A stretch of 64,000 bases of DNA from Deltaproteobacteria bacterium (GCA_002731275.1 PCBK01000164.1:1-64000); one strand, 5' to 3'. Counted from the stretch's first letter, positions 1 through 9,762 are shown. Numbers and translations are program-made. The notes: generated by a model from the letters alone, not told the origin.

Positions 1-90
1 CTTTCACTGGTTCCTTCGTGGGAGAACCTGTTTTCACTGATTCCTTCGTGGGAGAACCTGCTTTCACTGGTTCCTTCGTGGGAGAACCTG
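1..90. repeat. 30-bp tandem repeat, three units, cut by window edge
   Basis: Three head-to-tail 30-bp units occupy 1-30, 31-60 and 61-90. Units 1 and 3 are identical and unit 2 differs at two positions. There is no spacer between units, so this is a simple tandem array. The first unit begins at the window edge, so the array may continue outside. No gene is evident from 91 to 348. Confidence 0.85.
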
Positions 91-348
91 TTTGCATCGA
101 ACCCTTTTCCCCAAAAGTGCTTTTAAATGATGGGAGTCTTTCCCCTTTGAAATCAGTGTTATGGTACTTTTTTCAAAAAAAAGTTCGGTTTTGGTCTCGA
201 TGATGTGTCTTCCTTCACGTAACAAAAAAGACACTAGGCATAGAGCGCTGCCTGCTTTGTCTTGATCCATGAATCTTTCCTTTTGGAATCCATAGATCGT
301 CACAGAAAGAGCAAACAAGACTGGCTCATTGTCAATGGAGAGAAGAAG

Positions 349-2712
349 ATGAATCGTAACACATTATTTTCATTTTGTTTGGTAGGATTGGCGATCGCGT
401 TCTTCGCGATCGTCTCCACAGGATGCGGCTCTGTCCAACATTGTATGGACAACGCAGACTGTGCAAGCACTGAAGGCTGCTTCACTGGAAGCTGCCAACC
501 CCTCAATCAAAGTAACGCATGTCAACAAGGGAACGTATACCACCGCGTAGGCACCACATACAAAGCCGATGATGGTTGCAACACCTGTACCTGCCAAAAA
601 GGCGGCGTCGCTGCCTGTACTGAGATGGCTTGTGTGAAGACCTGTAAAGACACAGATGGCAAGGAGTACAAAGTCGGCGAGACTTTCCCCTCTGCTGACG
701 GATGCAATACATGCACTTGTGGGCAAGATGGTAACATCGCATGTACAAAAAAAGCCTGCGTGACGACCTGCAAAGACGTAGACGGCAAAGAGTACAAAGC
801 CGGTGAGACCTTCCCTGCTGCAGATGGATGTAACACTTGTACCTGTGGACAAGATGGCAACATCGCATGTACAAAAAAAGCCTGCACCAAAGTCTGTGGG
901 ACAAAAAATGGCATCACTTGCGCAAAAGGTGAGTACTGCGAATTCCCCAAAGGTCAATGTGGCCGTCTTGACAAAGGCGGAACATGCAAGCCCTTTAATC
1001 CAAACGACGCCTGCCCCGAGAACATCCAACCTGTCTGTGGATGTGACGGTAAAACTTACAACAACAGCTGCAACGCCGAGCGTGCTGGCGTCTCCATCGA
1101 CTACGATGGAAAATGTAACACAACCATCACAACCTGCAAAGACGTAGACGGCAAGGAGTACAAAGTTGGTGAGACCTTCCCTGCTGCAGATGGATGTAAC
1201 ACTTGCACCTGTGGAAAAGACGGAAGCATCTCATGTACAGAGAAGGCTTGCTCCAAGGTTTGTGGTGGTAACTCACCCACTCCTAACAAATGCGCTGCTG
1301 ACGAGTATTGTAACTACCCCATCAGCGCAATCTGTGGCTTCGCTGACGCGACTGGGATCTGCACCAAAAAAGGTGGTCCCAACTGTCCCGCGATCTACAA
1401 ACCCGTCTGTGGTTGTGACAACAAAACATACAGCAGCCCCTGCCACGCCAGCGCTTCTGGCATGTCTGTCCAATACGAAGGTGAGTGTAAAACGGCAGGA
1501 ACCTGTAAAGGTCCTGATGGAAAAACCTACAAAGCGGGTGACAGCTTTCCCGCTGGAGATGGTTGTAACACTTGTGGTTGCCGAAAAGATGGTAGCGTTG
1601 TCTGTACACAAATCGCCTGCACCAAAAACTGCACCGCTCCTGACGGTCGTGTCTACAAGGATGGGACCACCTTCCAACAAGGGTGTAGCCGTGGAAAATG
1701 TAGCAACGGCAAAATCGCATGGAGTGCAGACACCTCCTGTCCCGCACCTATCTGTGGAACACGTGGTGGTATCAGCTGCGCACTCAGCGAGTTCTGTAAG
1801 TTCCCCAAAGGTCAATGTGGTCGCCTTGATAAAGGCGGAACATGTGCACCCCTCAACAAAAATGGCATCTGCCCCACCAATATCCAACCTGTCTGTGGGT
1901 GTGACGGCAAAACCTACAACAACGAGTGTGAAGCGGCGAAGTCCGGTGTGTCTGTTGACCACGATGGACAGTGTAAGAGCGCTGGCTACTGTAAATACAA
2001 CGGAAAGACTTACAAACAAGGTGACTCCTTCCCCTCTACTGATGGCTGTAACACATGTAGCTGTGGTGCCAATGGACTGGTTGCATGTACCAAAAAAGCT
2101 TGCACCAAGGTCTGTGGTGGGCTCCTCGGCACACAGTGCCCCAAAGGCGAATACTGCAACTATCCCACCACTGCAAACTGCGGACGCGCTGACGCAACAG
2201 GGCTCTGTACACCACAGCCCGGCCCTGTCTGCCCTGCCCTCTACGCGCCTGTCTGTGGATGTGATGGCAAGACGTACAGCAGCGACTGCCACGCAGGCGC
2301 GGCTGGTGTCTCTGTCGATTACAAGGGCGTCTGCAAAGGTACTGGAAGCTGTACTTACAATGGCAAAACGTATAAATCAGGCCAAACCTTCCCCTCTACA
2401 GATGGTTGTAACACCTGTGTCTGTGACGCAAGTGGTCAGGTCATCTGCACCAAGATCGCCTGCACCAAAGTCTGTGGAACACGTGGCGGTGTACAATGCT
2501 CATCTGATGAGTTCTGCCAATTCCCCAAAGGAGTTTGCTCCAACCCCACAGATCAGTACGCTGGTACCTGTAAGAAGATCAACAAAGGTGGCATCTGCCC
2601 TGCGATCGCCAAGCCTGTCTGTGGATGTGATGGCAAAACTTACATCAACGACTGTAAAGCCACCAACGCTGGCGTCAATATCGCAAGTGAAGGTGCCTGT
2701 AAAACGCCTTAA
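349..2712 (+). CDS. Lipoprotein made of alternating pacifastin-like and Kazal-like protease-inhibitor modules
   Basis: The start at 349 is chosen because a GGAG ribosome site lies just upstream and the protein then opens with a lipoprotein signal peptide ending in a TGC lipobox. About 787 aa. After the lipid-anchored Cys come seven modules with the pattern DGCNxCxC-x2-3-G-x-CT-x3-C, which matches the pacifastin (LCMII) consensus, plus one degenerate copy near the middle. They are interspersed with five modules holding PVCGCD(G/N)KTY followed by C and a terminal G-x-C, the Kazal signature. Each Kazal core is preceded by its own Cys-rich segment. Family knowledge: both folds are small disulfide-bonded serine-protease inhibitors. 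Inference: a surface protein that blocks extracellular proteases, either self-protective or against other organisms. Specificity cannot be read from the sequence. Confidence 0.85.
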   Translation: MNRNTLFSFCLVGLAIAFFAIVSTGCGSVQHCMDNADCASTEGCFTGSCQPLNQSNACQQGNVYHRVGTTYKADDGCNTCTCQKGGVAACTEMACVKTCKDTDGKEYKVGETFPSADGCNTCTCGQDGNIACTKKACVTTCKDVDGKEYKAGETFPAADGCNTCTCGQDGNIACTKKACTKVCGTKNGITCAKGEYCEFPKGQCGRLDKGGTCKPFNPNDACPENIQPVCGCDGKTYNNSCNAERAGVSIDYDGKCNTTITTCKDVDGKEYKVGETFPAADGCNTCTCGKDGSISCTEKACSKVCGGNSPTPNKCAADEYCNYPISAICGFADATGICTKKGGPNCPAIYKPVCGCDNKTYSSPCHASASGMSVQYEGECKTAGTCKGPDGKTYKAGDSFPAGDGCNTCGCRKDGSVVCTQIACTKNCTAPDGRVYKDGTTFQQGCSRGKCSNGKIAWSADTSCPAPICGTRGGISCALSEFCKFPKGQCGRLDKGGTCAPLNKNGICPTNIQPVCGCDGKTYNNECEAAKSGVSVDHDGQCKSAGYCKYNGKTYKQGDSFPSTDGCNTCSCGANGLVACTKKACTKVCGGLLGTQCPKGEYCNYPTTANCGRADATGLCTPQPGPVCPALYAPVCGCDGKTYSSDCHAGAAGVSVDYKGVCKGTGSCTYNGKTYKSGQTFPSTDGCNTCVCDASGQVICTKIACTKVCGTRGGVQCSSDEFCQFPKGVCSNPTDQYAGTCKKINKGGICPAIAKPVCGCDGKTYINDCKATNAGVNIASEGACKTP

Positions 2713-2728
2713 TCCCCTTGAGGCAAAA

Positions 2729-2761
2729 GATATGGCGTGACAAAGGAAGTCGTTCCATATC
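2729..2761 (+). terminator. Inverted repeat downstream of the inhibitor lipoprotein gene
   Basis: Arms GATATGG (2729-2735) and CCATATC (2755-2761) are perfect complements, with a further short GAC/GTC pairing inside. It lies 17 bp after the stop codon. There is no clear T-run, so it may be a weak terminator or an mRNA 3' structure. Confidence 0.3.
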
Positions 2762-2931
2762 CATCCTCCCATCCCACCATCGGCTCATGTTTCCGACCAT
2801 GTCGCAACACCTCCCCCTCTCCCTCTTCGGTCCATCTTCTCAGACACCTCCCCGAATGCTCGCTCCATGTGATATGATGTCGCTCGATCGTACAAGACAT
2901 CCCTTCTCTTTTGTGATTGGAGCAACGCCTC

Positions 2932-4173
2932 GTGTCTGCACACATCAGCTTACGTTGGATCTTATGTTTGGGACTCCTTTTTCAGTTCGTGTTTTGGACC
3001 CTCGCGATTCCAGAACAGACGAGTGCATCGACACCTGCGAGCGCCCAAAAGACCTCCGGACTTCCTGCATGTTTATCCCACAACCACACCTGTGAACGCG
3101 CGAGGGATTGTTGCTCTGCGAGCTGCCAAAAAGGACGGTGTAAAGGAAATTGTCGAGAGGACGGTTTTCCGTGTGAGCGCGCTGCACAGTGTTGTTCCAA
3201 GCGATGTGAACAGGCACGTTGTGGAGGGGCGTGTCAAACACTTGCGCAGCGCTGCAAGAGAGACGCAGACTGCTGTTCTCAACGATGTCACCGAGGTCGG
3301 TGTCGAAAAGCAACGCCACCCCAGGCCTGTGACCCTGCACAATGTCACCGCTGGAACAAAAGGAAAAAACGTTGTGATTCGCGTTGTCGACGTGGTCATG
3401 TTTGCATTTGGGGGCAGTGTCAACGAGACACCACCGCGTTGTCACGTCGACCTCGTGTCTCACCTGTCCGCAGGAGGCCCCGACAGATCGTAACAGCGCG
3501 CACAACGCGACGCCCTGTACCGCGTCCTTCTCCTCGCACGCCGCTTGTGAGAAGACCTCCACATCGTCCCCGTCCTCGCCTTCCACGAGCGCGAACGACG
3601 CCGCCTGTGAGACGACCTCCTGTGCGACGCCGAGCGCGCCCACTCCCTCCACCAAGAAGACAACCGCGTCGTGTGCCTCCCCCACCCCGCCGAACAACCT
3701 CGTGTGATGCACGAAAATGTCTGGCTTTCGACCCCAATATCAAAGGGTGTCATACGATCTGTCCGCCTGGAACCTCATGTGATGGAAAAGGCACGTGTAT
3801 CTCCCCACCAAAAGTCCGTTGTAACCTCAAAAAATGCGAGTACTACGACGCGGACAAGGGACGTTGCGTTTACCACTGTAAGAGCAATCAACTCTGTATC
3901 GCTGGTCGATGCAAACTTCCGAGTTGTTCGATGAAGCAGTGTATGGTGTTCCACACCCAAAAGAAACGCTGTGTGTCGTTTTGCCAAAGTGGTCAACGAT
4001 GTGACGGAAGAGGTCGATGTCTGGGGAGCCTCTTGAGGCCCCTCCCCCGCAGCAACACAGGCTGTGATCGCAAACGCTGTCAACGTCGAACGTTTGACGG
4101 TCGCTGTGTGACGACGTGTGCTTCACATGAAGTGTGTATTGATGGTGAGTGTCTGATCCAAGAAGGTCCGTAA
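2932..4173 (+). CDS. Secreted Cys-rich protein with three knottin-spaced motifs and an Arg/Pro-rich linker
   Basis: I prefer the GTG start at 2932, which has GGAG nine bases upstream. A TTG at 2917 is in frame and possible. About 413 aa. Residues 1-30 form a signal peptide. Residues 47-70, 74-97 and 101-124 each have exactly C-x6-C-x5-CC-x3-C-x4-C, the inhibitor-cystine-knot spacing. Next is one C-x4-C-x9-C-x3-C-x5-C-x4-C module, then a linker of about 100 residues almost entirely Arg, Pro, Thr and Val, and then four more modules of that second type. Lysine and arginine are abundant, so the protein is very basic. It follows the pacifastin/Kazal gene on the same strand and is convergent with the secretion operon. 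Function unknown. The spacing suggests compact disulfide domains with inhibitor or toxin-like binding, but this is inferred from cysteine geometry only. Confidence 0.8.
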   Translation: MSAHISLRWILCLGLLFQFVFWTLAIPEQTSASTPASAQKTSGLPACLSHNHTCERARDCCSASCQKGRCKGNCREDGFPCERAAQCCSKRCEQARCGGACQTLAQRCKRDADCCSQRCHRGRCRKATPPQACDPAQCHRWNKRKKRCDSRCRRGHVCIWGQCQRDTTALSRRPRVSPVRRRPRQIVTARTTRRPVPRPSPRTPLVRRPPHRPRPRLPRARTTPPVRRPPVRRRARPLPPPRRQPRRVPPPPRRTTSCDARKCLAFDPNIKGCHTICPPGTSCDGKGTCISPPKVRCNLKKCEYYDADKGRCVYHCKSNQLCIAGRCKLPSCSMKQCMVFHTQKKRCVSFCQSGQRCDGRGRCLGSLLRPLPRSNTGCDRKRCQRRTFDGRCVTTCASHEVCIDGECLIQEGP

Positions 4174-4204
4174 TCCCCTCCAAACCCCTCTCAACAACTC
4201 CAGT

Positions 4205-5476
4205 TCAAAAAAAGCGTCCCGAGGCTTCTTGAAGATCCCTGTAGTAACGAAGCATCTTTTCGAGCTCTTTAAGGCGCTTTTCCAATGCTTTGCTTTGGCT
4301 GGCTTGTGCGGACAGGACTTTCAGGATATTGAGTCCGCCGGCCTGTAGACTCTTCTCTTGTAGGATGAGTTGTCGTTTGACTGTGGGGACGAGTTGTGTG
4401 TCGAACAGCAAAAAGATCTTCCGCGCAGCCCAAAAAGAGATATAGAGAGAGCGGATACTTCTGTCGATGTACAAGCGCTCTGCACGTTTTTTGAGTTGGA
4501 GTTGTCGGATCTTCTCTGTGAGCGTCCAACGTTTATCCTGAAAGCGCCAAAAGAGCGGCAGCGGGATCTCCAATCCACCTCCAAAGATGTGGTTGAGGCC
4601 AGTGTCATTTTCCAACGTGTAGGACAGCTTGAGCTTGATATCGGGGATCGCCTTGGCTCTGTAAAAGTCCCGAATGCTTTTGGATTCAGCGATCATCTTC
4701 TTCAAGATCTGGATCTTGGGATGTTGTTGTCTCGCTTGTGTCAGCAGCGTTTTGAGCGCGCCTGGTACCAGTTTTTTCCACACAACGGTGATCTGGATCT
4801 TGGGGGTCTGCTTGTCTTGCTCCCATCCCATCGCGAGTAACAATTTTTGTGTGACGGCGAGCTGTTTGGCTTTGGCTCGTTGAAGATCGGCCTGGCGTTG
4901 CAAAGACTCCATCCGTGCGAAGTTGTAGTCGAGGATCGTCGCATCACCTGACTTGCGACGCAGGTCGATAAGACGGAGAGCCTTTTTGTAGAAGTTGTGG
5001 AGCTGCTGTGCGAGGCCAACGCGCAAGTCTGTGACATACCAAACAAAGCACGTGTCTTGGGCTTTGAGTAGGATGGAGAGTTCGGTCGCCTTGACCTCTG
5101 CCTTTACGCGCTGGAGTGCAGCCTTTGCGACCTCTTGTCGTCGCTGCCACCAGCCCCCGACTGGCAGCTTCCAGCTCAACCCGCCTCCTACTTTATAGGG
5201 GATGACTTCGCTCTTGTCGCCCTTTGGTTTAACTTTTCCCTTGCCTTTTCCTTCTAGGATGGGATTGGAGGGGAAAATACGCATCGCCTCCAGTTGTTTT
5301 TGTGCGACACGAAGAGAGGCTCGCAACGCGAGCAATTTGGGATGGTGTGTGCGTGTATACGCCACCACCTCCTGACAACGACGGAATGTCTTTTGTGCAT
5401 GTGCTTGTGAGAACGAGAGTAAGACACACCCACCCAAACACAACCCGACACACAACCTCATAATTGATTTCATCAT
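4205..5476 (-). CDS. TolC-family outer-membrane efflux protein
   Basis: Starts at tandem ATG codons (5476/5473) after AGGTG. A signal peptide ends in AHA. About 423 aa, the usual size for the OEP family. The mature protein is long amphipathic helix with the characteristic internally repeated layout: a first helical half with KLLALRASLRVAQKQLEA, a proline-containing beta segment (GGGLSWKLPVGGW), then a second half with GGGLEIPLPLFWR. Family role: a trimeric outer-membrane channel-tunnel that completes a tripartite exporter. It is the last gene of an operon with the HlyD-like adaptor (23 bp upstream) and the ABC protein, so it probably forms the outer-membrane exit of that system. Confidence 0.88.
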   Translation of the reverse strand: MMKSIMRLCVGLCLGGCVLLSFSQAHAQKTFRRCQEVVAYTRTHHPKLLALRASLRVAQKQLEAMRIFPSNPILEGKGKGKVKPKGDKSEVIPYKVGGGLSWKLPVGGWWQRRQEVAKAALQRVKAEVKATELSILLKAQDTCFVWYVTDLRVGLAQQLHNFYKKALRLIDLRRKSGDATILDYNFARMESLQRQADLQRAKAKQLAVTQKLLLAMGWEQDKQTPKIQITVVWKKLVPGALKTLLTQARQQHPKIQILKKMIAESKSIRDFYRAKAIPDIKLKLSYTLENDTGLNHIFGGGLEIPLPLFWRFQDKRWTLTEKIRQLQLKKRAERLYIDRSIRSLYISFWAARKIFLLFDTQLVPTVKRQLILQEKSLQAGGLNILKVLSAQASQSKALEKRLKELEKMLRYYRDLQEASGRFF

Positions 5477-5499
5477 TTTCACCTGAGAACGACGTGGTT

Positions 5500-6915
5500 C
5501 TACTTTCGCTTGGGTTTCTTCACGAGGGGTTTCATCTCTTTGGTTTCGGGTTTTTTGATGGATGGTGGGAATTGGTTGATCTGTCGCCACAGCTCAAACC
5601 CTAGCCGGACGTTGTTGAGGAAGAGCCAACCTTTTGCACGAGCTCCCTGTCGTAAGAAGGGGGCCTCCGGCCATTCCTGTGCGCCTTTTTTGGGGGTCAC
5701 GACGACGCGAAACTTTCCACCTTTGTCACTCGTCGCGTCTACCAAGGAGACCTTCCCTGGAAAGGTCCCAACCGCGACGGAAGGCCAGCCCATAAACTGT
5801 ACGGCGGGCCACCCTTCAAATTGCAGACGAACTTCTTGGTTGGCTCGGATCAGCGGGATGTCGATCCCATTGACCCACAGCTCCACTGCAAACTTCGTCG
5901 TCTTGGGGACGATGACAGCGACTGGATCACCAATCTTGAGCATCTCACTGTTTTGTCCGACGAGTAGGCGGAGGACGACCGCGTCTCGTGGTGCCTGAAG
6001 TTTTCGTGAAGACTGACGTGCGACCTTCATCTCCATCTTGGCGAGTCGGTTTTTGGCGTAGGCGATCTTGTTTTTGGCGGTTTGGTATTCGGCCTTGGCG
6101 GAGTCGATCTTGGAGGCATCGAGCGCGGACTTTTTGAGGCGCATCGCGCGACTTGCGACGATCGCGGCTTTTGCACCGTACAAGCCCGCTTTGGCCTCGC
6201 TCAGTTTGTTGCGCAGTTGGGCCACTTTTAGTTCGGAAAGTTCGAGTTTACGGCGTGAGATGATCTGGCTCTTGCGCAGGACTTTTTGCCGACGCAGGTT
6301 GATCGAGGCGGTGTGTAAAGAGGCCTGAATCGCCGCGACTTTTTGTTTCGCGGCCTTGTACTTTTGGCGAGACATCTCGATTTTTAAGGAGTTGGCACGT
6401 AGCCGCAGTTTTCGCGCCGTTTGCAGTGACTTGATCTTGTTTTTGTACGCGATCACTTGCTCTTCTGCGAGCTGCTTTTGTTCTTTGATGGATTCGAGCT
6501 GCGTTTGCATCCTTTGCATCGCGAGGGGATCGTTATCGACCATCTCACCGATGACCTGTCCTTTCTTCACAAAAGAACCTTCGGTGACATACCACTTGAG
6601 GATGCGTCCCTTGATGGTGGCGCCGAGGACCTGCTGGCGCTCAACTGGGTTGTAAGCGATTACGCGACCCACTCCCTGGGATGTTTGTTGCCAGGGAACA
6701 AAGACCAACGCAAAGAGGAACAACACAAACATCGCCAAGAGCAGATAGCGCAGATCCATAAAGAAGCGCCGCGACCCCACAATACGCATGGAGGGGAGCT
6801 GCTTTTTTTCGGGGATGTCGTTGAGAAAAGGGGCCTTCAGCTGCACGATGAGGTTTCCTATACGATGAATGAGGTTTCCTATTCGACGAATGTTTCGATT
6901 GAGTGTTGTAAACAT
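5500..6915 (-). CDS. HlyD-family periplasmic adaptor (membrane fusion protein)
   Basis: The ATG at 6915 is chosen because GAGGA precedes it and it lies 7 bp after the upstream stop. About 471 aa. A short cytoplasmic N-terminus leads to one membrane helix (YLLLAMFVLFLFALVFV), then a barrel/lipoyl half-motif (GRILKWYVTEGSFVKKGQVI), a coiled-coil hairpin of roughly 190 residues rich in Lys, Ala and Leu, and the second lipoyl half (LQAPRDAVVLRLLVGQNSEML). This order is diagnostic for HlyD-type adaptors. It should link the inner-membrane ABC protein to the TolC protein encoded just downstream. Confidence 0.92.
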   Translation of the reverse strand: MFTTLNRNIRRIGNLIHRIGNLIVQLKAPFLNDIPEKKQLPSMRIVGSRRFFMDLRYLLLAMFVLFLFALVFVPWQQTSQGVGRVIAYNPVERQQVLGATIKGRILKWYVTEGSFVKKGQVIGEMVDNDPLAMQRMQTQLESIKEQKQLAEEQVIAYKNKIKSLQTARKLRLRANSLKIEMSRQKYKAAKQKVAAIQASLHTASINLRRQKVLRKSQIISRRKLELSELKVAQLRNKLSEAKAGLYGAKAAIVASRAMRLKKSALDASKIDSAKAEYQTAKNKIAYAKNRLAKMEMKVARQSSRKLQAPRDAVVLRLLVGQNSEMLKIGDPVAVIVPKTTKFAVELWVNGIDIPLIRANQEVRLQFEGWPAVQFMGWPSVAVGTFPGKVSLVDATSDKGGKFRVVVTPKKGAQEWPEAPFLRQGARAKGWLFLNNVRLGFELWRQINQFPPSIKKPETKEMKPLVKKPKRK

Positions 6916-6922
6916 GTCTTCC

Positions 6923-9088
6923 TCACGCACGTGCCTGTCCACCAGACGGCTCCTGGTTGGACTCATTTTCATTGACAAGCTCAGTCTCCACCGATGGAGC
7001 CGAGACAAAAGCATCAAGTGAGACGGTCATATCAACGTGGAACGGGAGCACTTTGTGATGGGACATCAAGAGGATCGTTCCATCAAAATCGGAAAAGCAA
7101 CGCTCCCAAAGTGCGCAGAGAGCGTCCTCACCAAAGCGATCGAGGAACCCATCAAGTACGAGCACACGAGGACAACCAACGAGCGCTCTCGCAAGGGTCA
7201 GTAAGGACATCTGGGCCATCGAAAACGGGAGCTCTTCATTGAGACGTGTGTCGAGCCCGTTTGGCTGCGCGAGGACCACATCGAGCATCCCCACCTTCTG
7301 TAATATCGCTCGGATATGTCGACGATACACGTTCTTTCTTCCGACGCGAATGTTTTCGAGGATGGTCCCTTCAAACCACTCGGGCTCCCGTAATAACACG
7401 ACATCGCGGCGTAGATCCCCGATCTTCCATTCTTTGATCTGGAGCTCTCCGATTTGAACAGTCCCTCTTGGCAGCGCTTGCAAACCAAACAATGCATCGG
7501 AGATGTAACGGTGTTGGTAAGGATCGCCGAGAAACGCGACACGTTCACCTGGATGTGCATGGACATATAATCCATCCTGACCGCTCTCAGAGCCTGCCCA
7601 GGGCAGATCGGAGAACGTCACACTCAGCGGACCACTGCCTGGTGATTGGGGTGTCCCTGTATCTCGCTCCAACTCCAACGCCGAGATCTTACTCAGCTTA
7701 TCAACGGAGGCATAGAGATCGTATACCTTCTCAAAAGCCTTGACGATCTTGAACAATGACGCGAGCATCACGGACATGACGAGTTCTGCGGCGACCAATT
7801 GTCCTAACGTCAGCTCACTGGAGATCACGAGATACCCTCCGACCACCAACAGCAATGTGTTCGTCACAACAACAATCACCAGTCCACCGATGACTTGGCG
7901 CATGACGATCGAGAAGTGTGCTCTCCTTGAGACGAGGTATTCCCTCACGAGGGTGTCCGAACGATCGCTGGCAAAATCAAATCCGCCATTGGATTTGAAC
8001 AACAGCGGACGTCGCACCAACGCGTCTAACCACGCACCGACCTTGTGTTTGCTCTTGGACTCTTTCACGCTTGTCTTGACGGCACCGTGCCCAAGGATCC
8101 AAATCAAGGCCAGGACGGAGACAAAGAACAGCGCGTCAAAGACCAATAGATAGGGGTGGTATAACGCCAACAGCAACATACCGCTGGCGATCGAGAGGAC
8201 ACCGGAGAGGCTGTCAAATAACAACACCGCGAGGACTTTTTGTACGGAGAGCACATCGAAGAAGTAGTTGGGGAGCTCGCCGGGGTCGTGTTTGGCTCTG
8301 GCCTTCTCTGTACTGCGCGGCAAACGATACGAAAAATCCTGCACTACGCGTACAAATACCCGACGAGATATTAACTCCACCAAGTAAATCTGAATCCCCT
8401 GCATAAACGATAGAAAGGACAACCCGGCCGCCAGCATCAGCGACAGCACGAACAAGGGCTGCAAGAGCGTACCAAACGCCACTGTGTTGACCAACGCCTG
8501 TACCGCGATGGGTGTCACCAAGGTCAACAAACCGATCGCCATCGCGTACAACACGACGTTGATCAGCTCTCGACGTTCCAACCACAACAAGCGCCGCACT
8601 TTGGGCCAGACATCCCAAAAGGACTTCTCCTCTTTGTCCTCTTTGTGCTCTCCCCTGTTGATGATCTCCAGCGGTTTGAGCACCTCGGCTGTACACCAAT
8701 TATGCGTCGTGTCCTTTGGGATCCCCAACATCGTCGCGCACTCTGTCAACGTACACCAACGCTCATTTCCCGTGATGTCCGCAACGAAAAAGCGTCCCCG
8801 CTCTACCTTCAAGAGCAAACACCAGTGCTCTTCTCCATCCCGCTCAATATAGGTAAATACAGGGAACCAATCGGGGTTCTCCATCAACTCCTTCAGCGAA
8901 AGGGAGACGTTGTGAATACGTAAACCGACTCGCTCCGCAATCAGCTTTGTGTACTCCCTCCAACTCCACTGCTCTTGATCGACAAACCCACCAAACACAT
9001 CGTGCTTCACTGCACGCACACGCTCCGGCTCTATCTGCATGTTGAAGGTGTCCAACAACACTCCCAACACTTCTTCAATACTCTGCAT
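6923..9088 (-). CDS. Type I secretion-like ABC exporter with C39-like N-domain and degenerate ATPase
   Basis: ATG at 9088 with GGAG eight bases upstream. About 721 aa, the size of HlyB-type proteins. Residues 1-140 resemble a C39 peptidase-like domain without the catalytic Cys. Residues 170-450 are a six-helix exporter membrane domain. Residues 490-700 are an ABC ATPase fold, but the key motifs are altered. The Walker A region reads LGDPYQHRY in place of GxxGxGK(S/T). The signature is FSMAQ instead of LSGGQ. Walker B ends in LDG with no catalytic Glu. The Q-loop Gln appears replaced. Conserved flanking text (GTILENI, LARAL) and the H-loop His at about 677 remain. The gene heads the HlyD/TolC operon. 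Either it transports without its own ATP hydrolysis, pairs with another ATPase, or works as a scaffold. The reading frame is intact and the fold text well conserved, so it is not a decaying pseudogene. Confidence 0.88.
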   Translation of the reverse strand: MQSIEEVLGVLLDTFNMQIEPERVRAVKHDVFGGFVDQEQWSWREYTKLIAERVGLRIHNVSLSLKELMENPDWFPVFTYIERDGEEHWCLLLKVERGRFFVADITGNERWCTLTECATMLGIPKDTTHNWCTAEVLKPLEIINRGEHKEDKEEKSFWDVWPKVRRLLWLERRELINVVLYAMAIGLLTLVTPIAVQALVNTVAFGTLLQPLFVLSLMLAAGLSFLSFMQGIQIYLVELISRRVFVRVVQDFSYRLPRSTEKARAKHDPGELPNYFFDVLSVQKVLAVLLFDSLSGVLSIASGMLLLALYHPYLLVFDALFFVSVLALIWILGHGAVKTSVKESKSKHKVGAWLDALVRRPLLFKSNGGFDFASDRSDTLVREYLVSRRAHFSIVMRQVIGGLVIVVVTNTLLLVVGGYLVISSELTLGQLVAAELVMSVMLASLFKIVKAFEKVYDLYASVDKLSKISALELERDTGTPQSPGSGPLSVTFSDLPWAGSESGQDGLYVHAHPGERVAFLGDPYQHRYISDALFGLQALPRGTVQIGELQIKEWKIGDLRRDVVLLREPEWFEGTILENIRVGRKNVYRRHIRAILQKVGMLDVVLAQPNGLDTRLNEELPFSMAQMSLLTLARALVGCPRVLVLDGFLDRFGEDALCALWERCFSDFDGTILLMSHHKVLPFHVDMTVSLDAFVSAPSVETELVNENESNQEPSGGQARA

Positions 9089-9131
9089 CACCCAAACTCC
9101 AAAAGCTCACGCTCCGACCCTACAAGCGAAT

Positions 9132-9494
9132 CTACATACAACCTAATATTCTCAAACTATCGCGAATTTTGATCAGCTCAGTGCTCACTGGCATACAACT
9201 TACATCCCCTAATGCTTCGTTCGGTGAACAATCGCCACGTTGCGCTTTGCGCTCCAAGGAGAGATCCAACACCAAGCACTTCAAAGAACGCAAGTCATTC
9301 CGAGCCTGTGGTTGCTCCGAATCTACACACTTTTCTACACGACAAACGCGCGCGCTGTCGATCAAGGCATCGTACAATACCAACTTCTCCTGTGTGGACA
9401 TTGACGAAACATCACCGTTCAAAGATACCCCACAAGCCGACAAAAACAAGAGGACACAAGAACAAAAAAATATCATCGCCTGTTCTTTTTTCAT
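9132..9494 (-). CDS. Small lipoprotein, first gene of the secretion operon
   Basis: ATG at 9494 follows GAGGTG with six bases between. About 120 aa. The N-terminus is a lipoprotein signal (FFCSCVLLFLSACG). The mature part holds about seven further cysteines (CRVEKC, LKC, DC, SC, GC) and is largely helical. No family recognised. The gene ends 43 bp before the ABC gene on the same strand, so it is probably cotranscribed and may be an accessory or immunity-type lipoprotein of that exporter. Confidence 0.7.
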   Translation of the reverse strand: MKKEQAMIFFCSCVLLFLSACGVSLNGDVSSMSTQEKLVLYDALIDSARVCRVEKCVDSEQPQARNDLRSLKCLVLDLSLERKAQRGDCSPNEALGDVSCMPVSTELIKIRDSLRILGCM

Positions 9495-9525
9495 CTCGAT
9501 CACCTCACAAATGTTTTTACAAGTT

Positions 9526-9551
9526 CATATATTCAAATGTTTGAACATATG
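9526..9551. promoter_or_regulatory. Palindrome in the divergent promoter region
   Basis: TTCAAA-TG-TTTGAA (9532-9545) is a perfect palindrome inside a longer imperfect one bounded by CATAT and ATATG. It sits between the secretion operon (start 9494, minus) and the membrane-protein gene (start 9763, plus). The position suits an operator controlling the secretion operon. No regulator is identified. Confidence 0.35.
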
Positions 9552-9762
9552 GGGTATAGATGTAGTGACGCATTTTCAAGAGTCAAGCTCTTGGTGTGAA
9601 AAAAATCAGGTGGAGATGACGTGCCTTGGGGTTTTGTGGTATGAATGGCGTCCACCCTTTAGAGATAGGTCTTGTGTTGAGAAAAAGCAAAAGGAGACAC
9701 ACCCCTTCATCGGCGTGATGGAGGCTGTCTTTGTGTACCTTGATAACGAAAGGTCCGATGAA

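Noticed and set aside
1-90. CRISPR-like array
   Set aside because: The 30-bp units are contiguous without spacers and no cas gene is present.
370-2292. Long open frames opposite to or out of frame with the pacifastin/Kazal gene
   Set aside because: They arise from the repetitive, Cys-rich codon pattern, lack ribosome sites, and have no recognisable protein text.
6923-9088. Treating the degenerate ABC gene as a pseudogene
   Set aside because: The frame is intact, the fold text is well conserved and the operon partners are complete.
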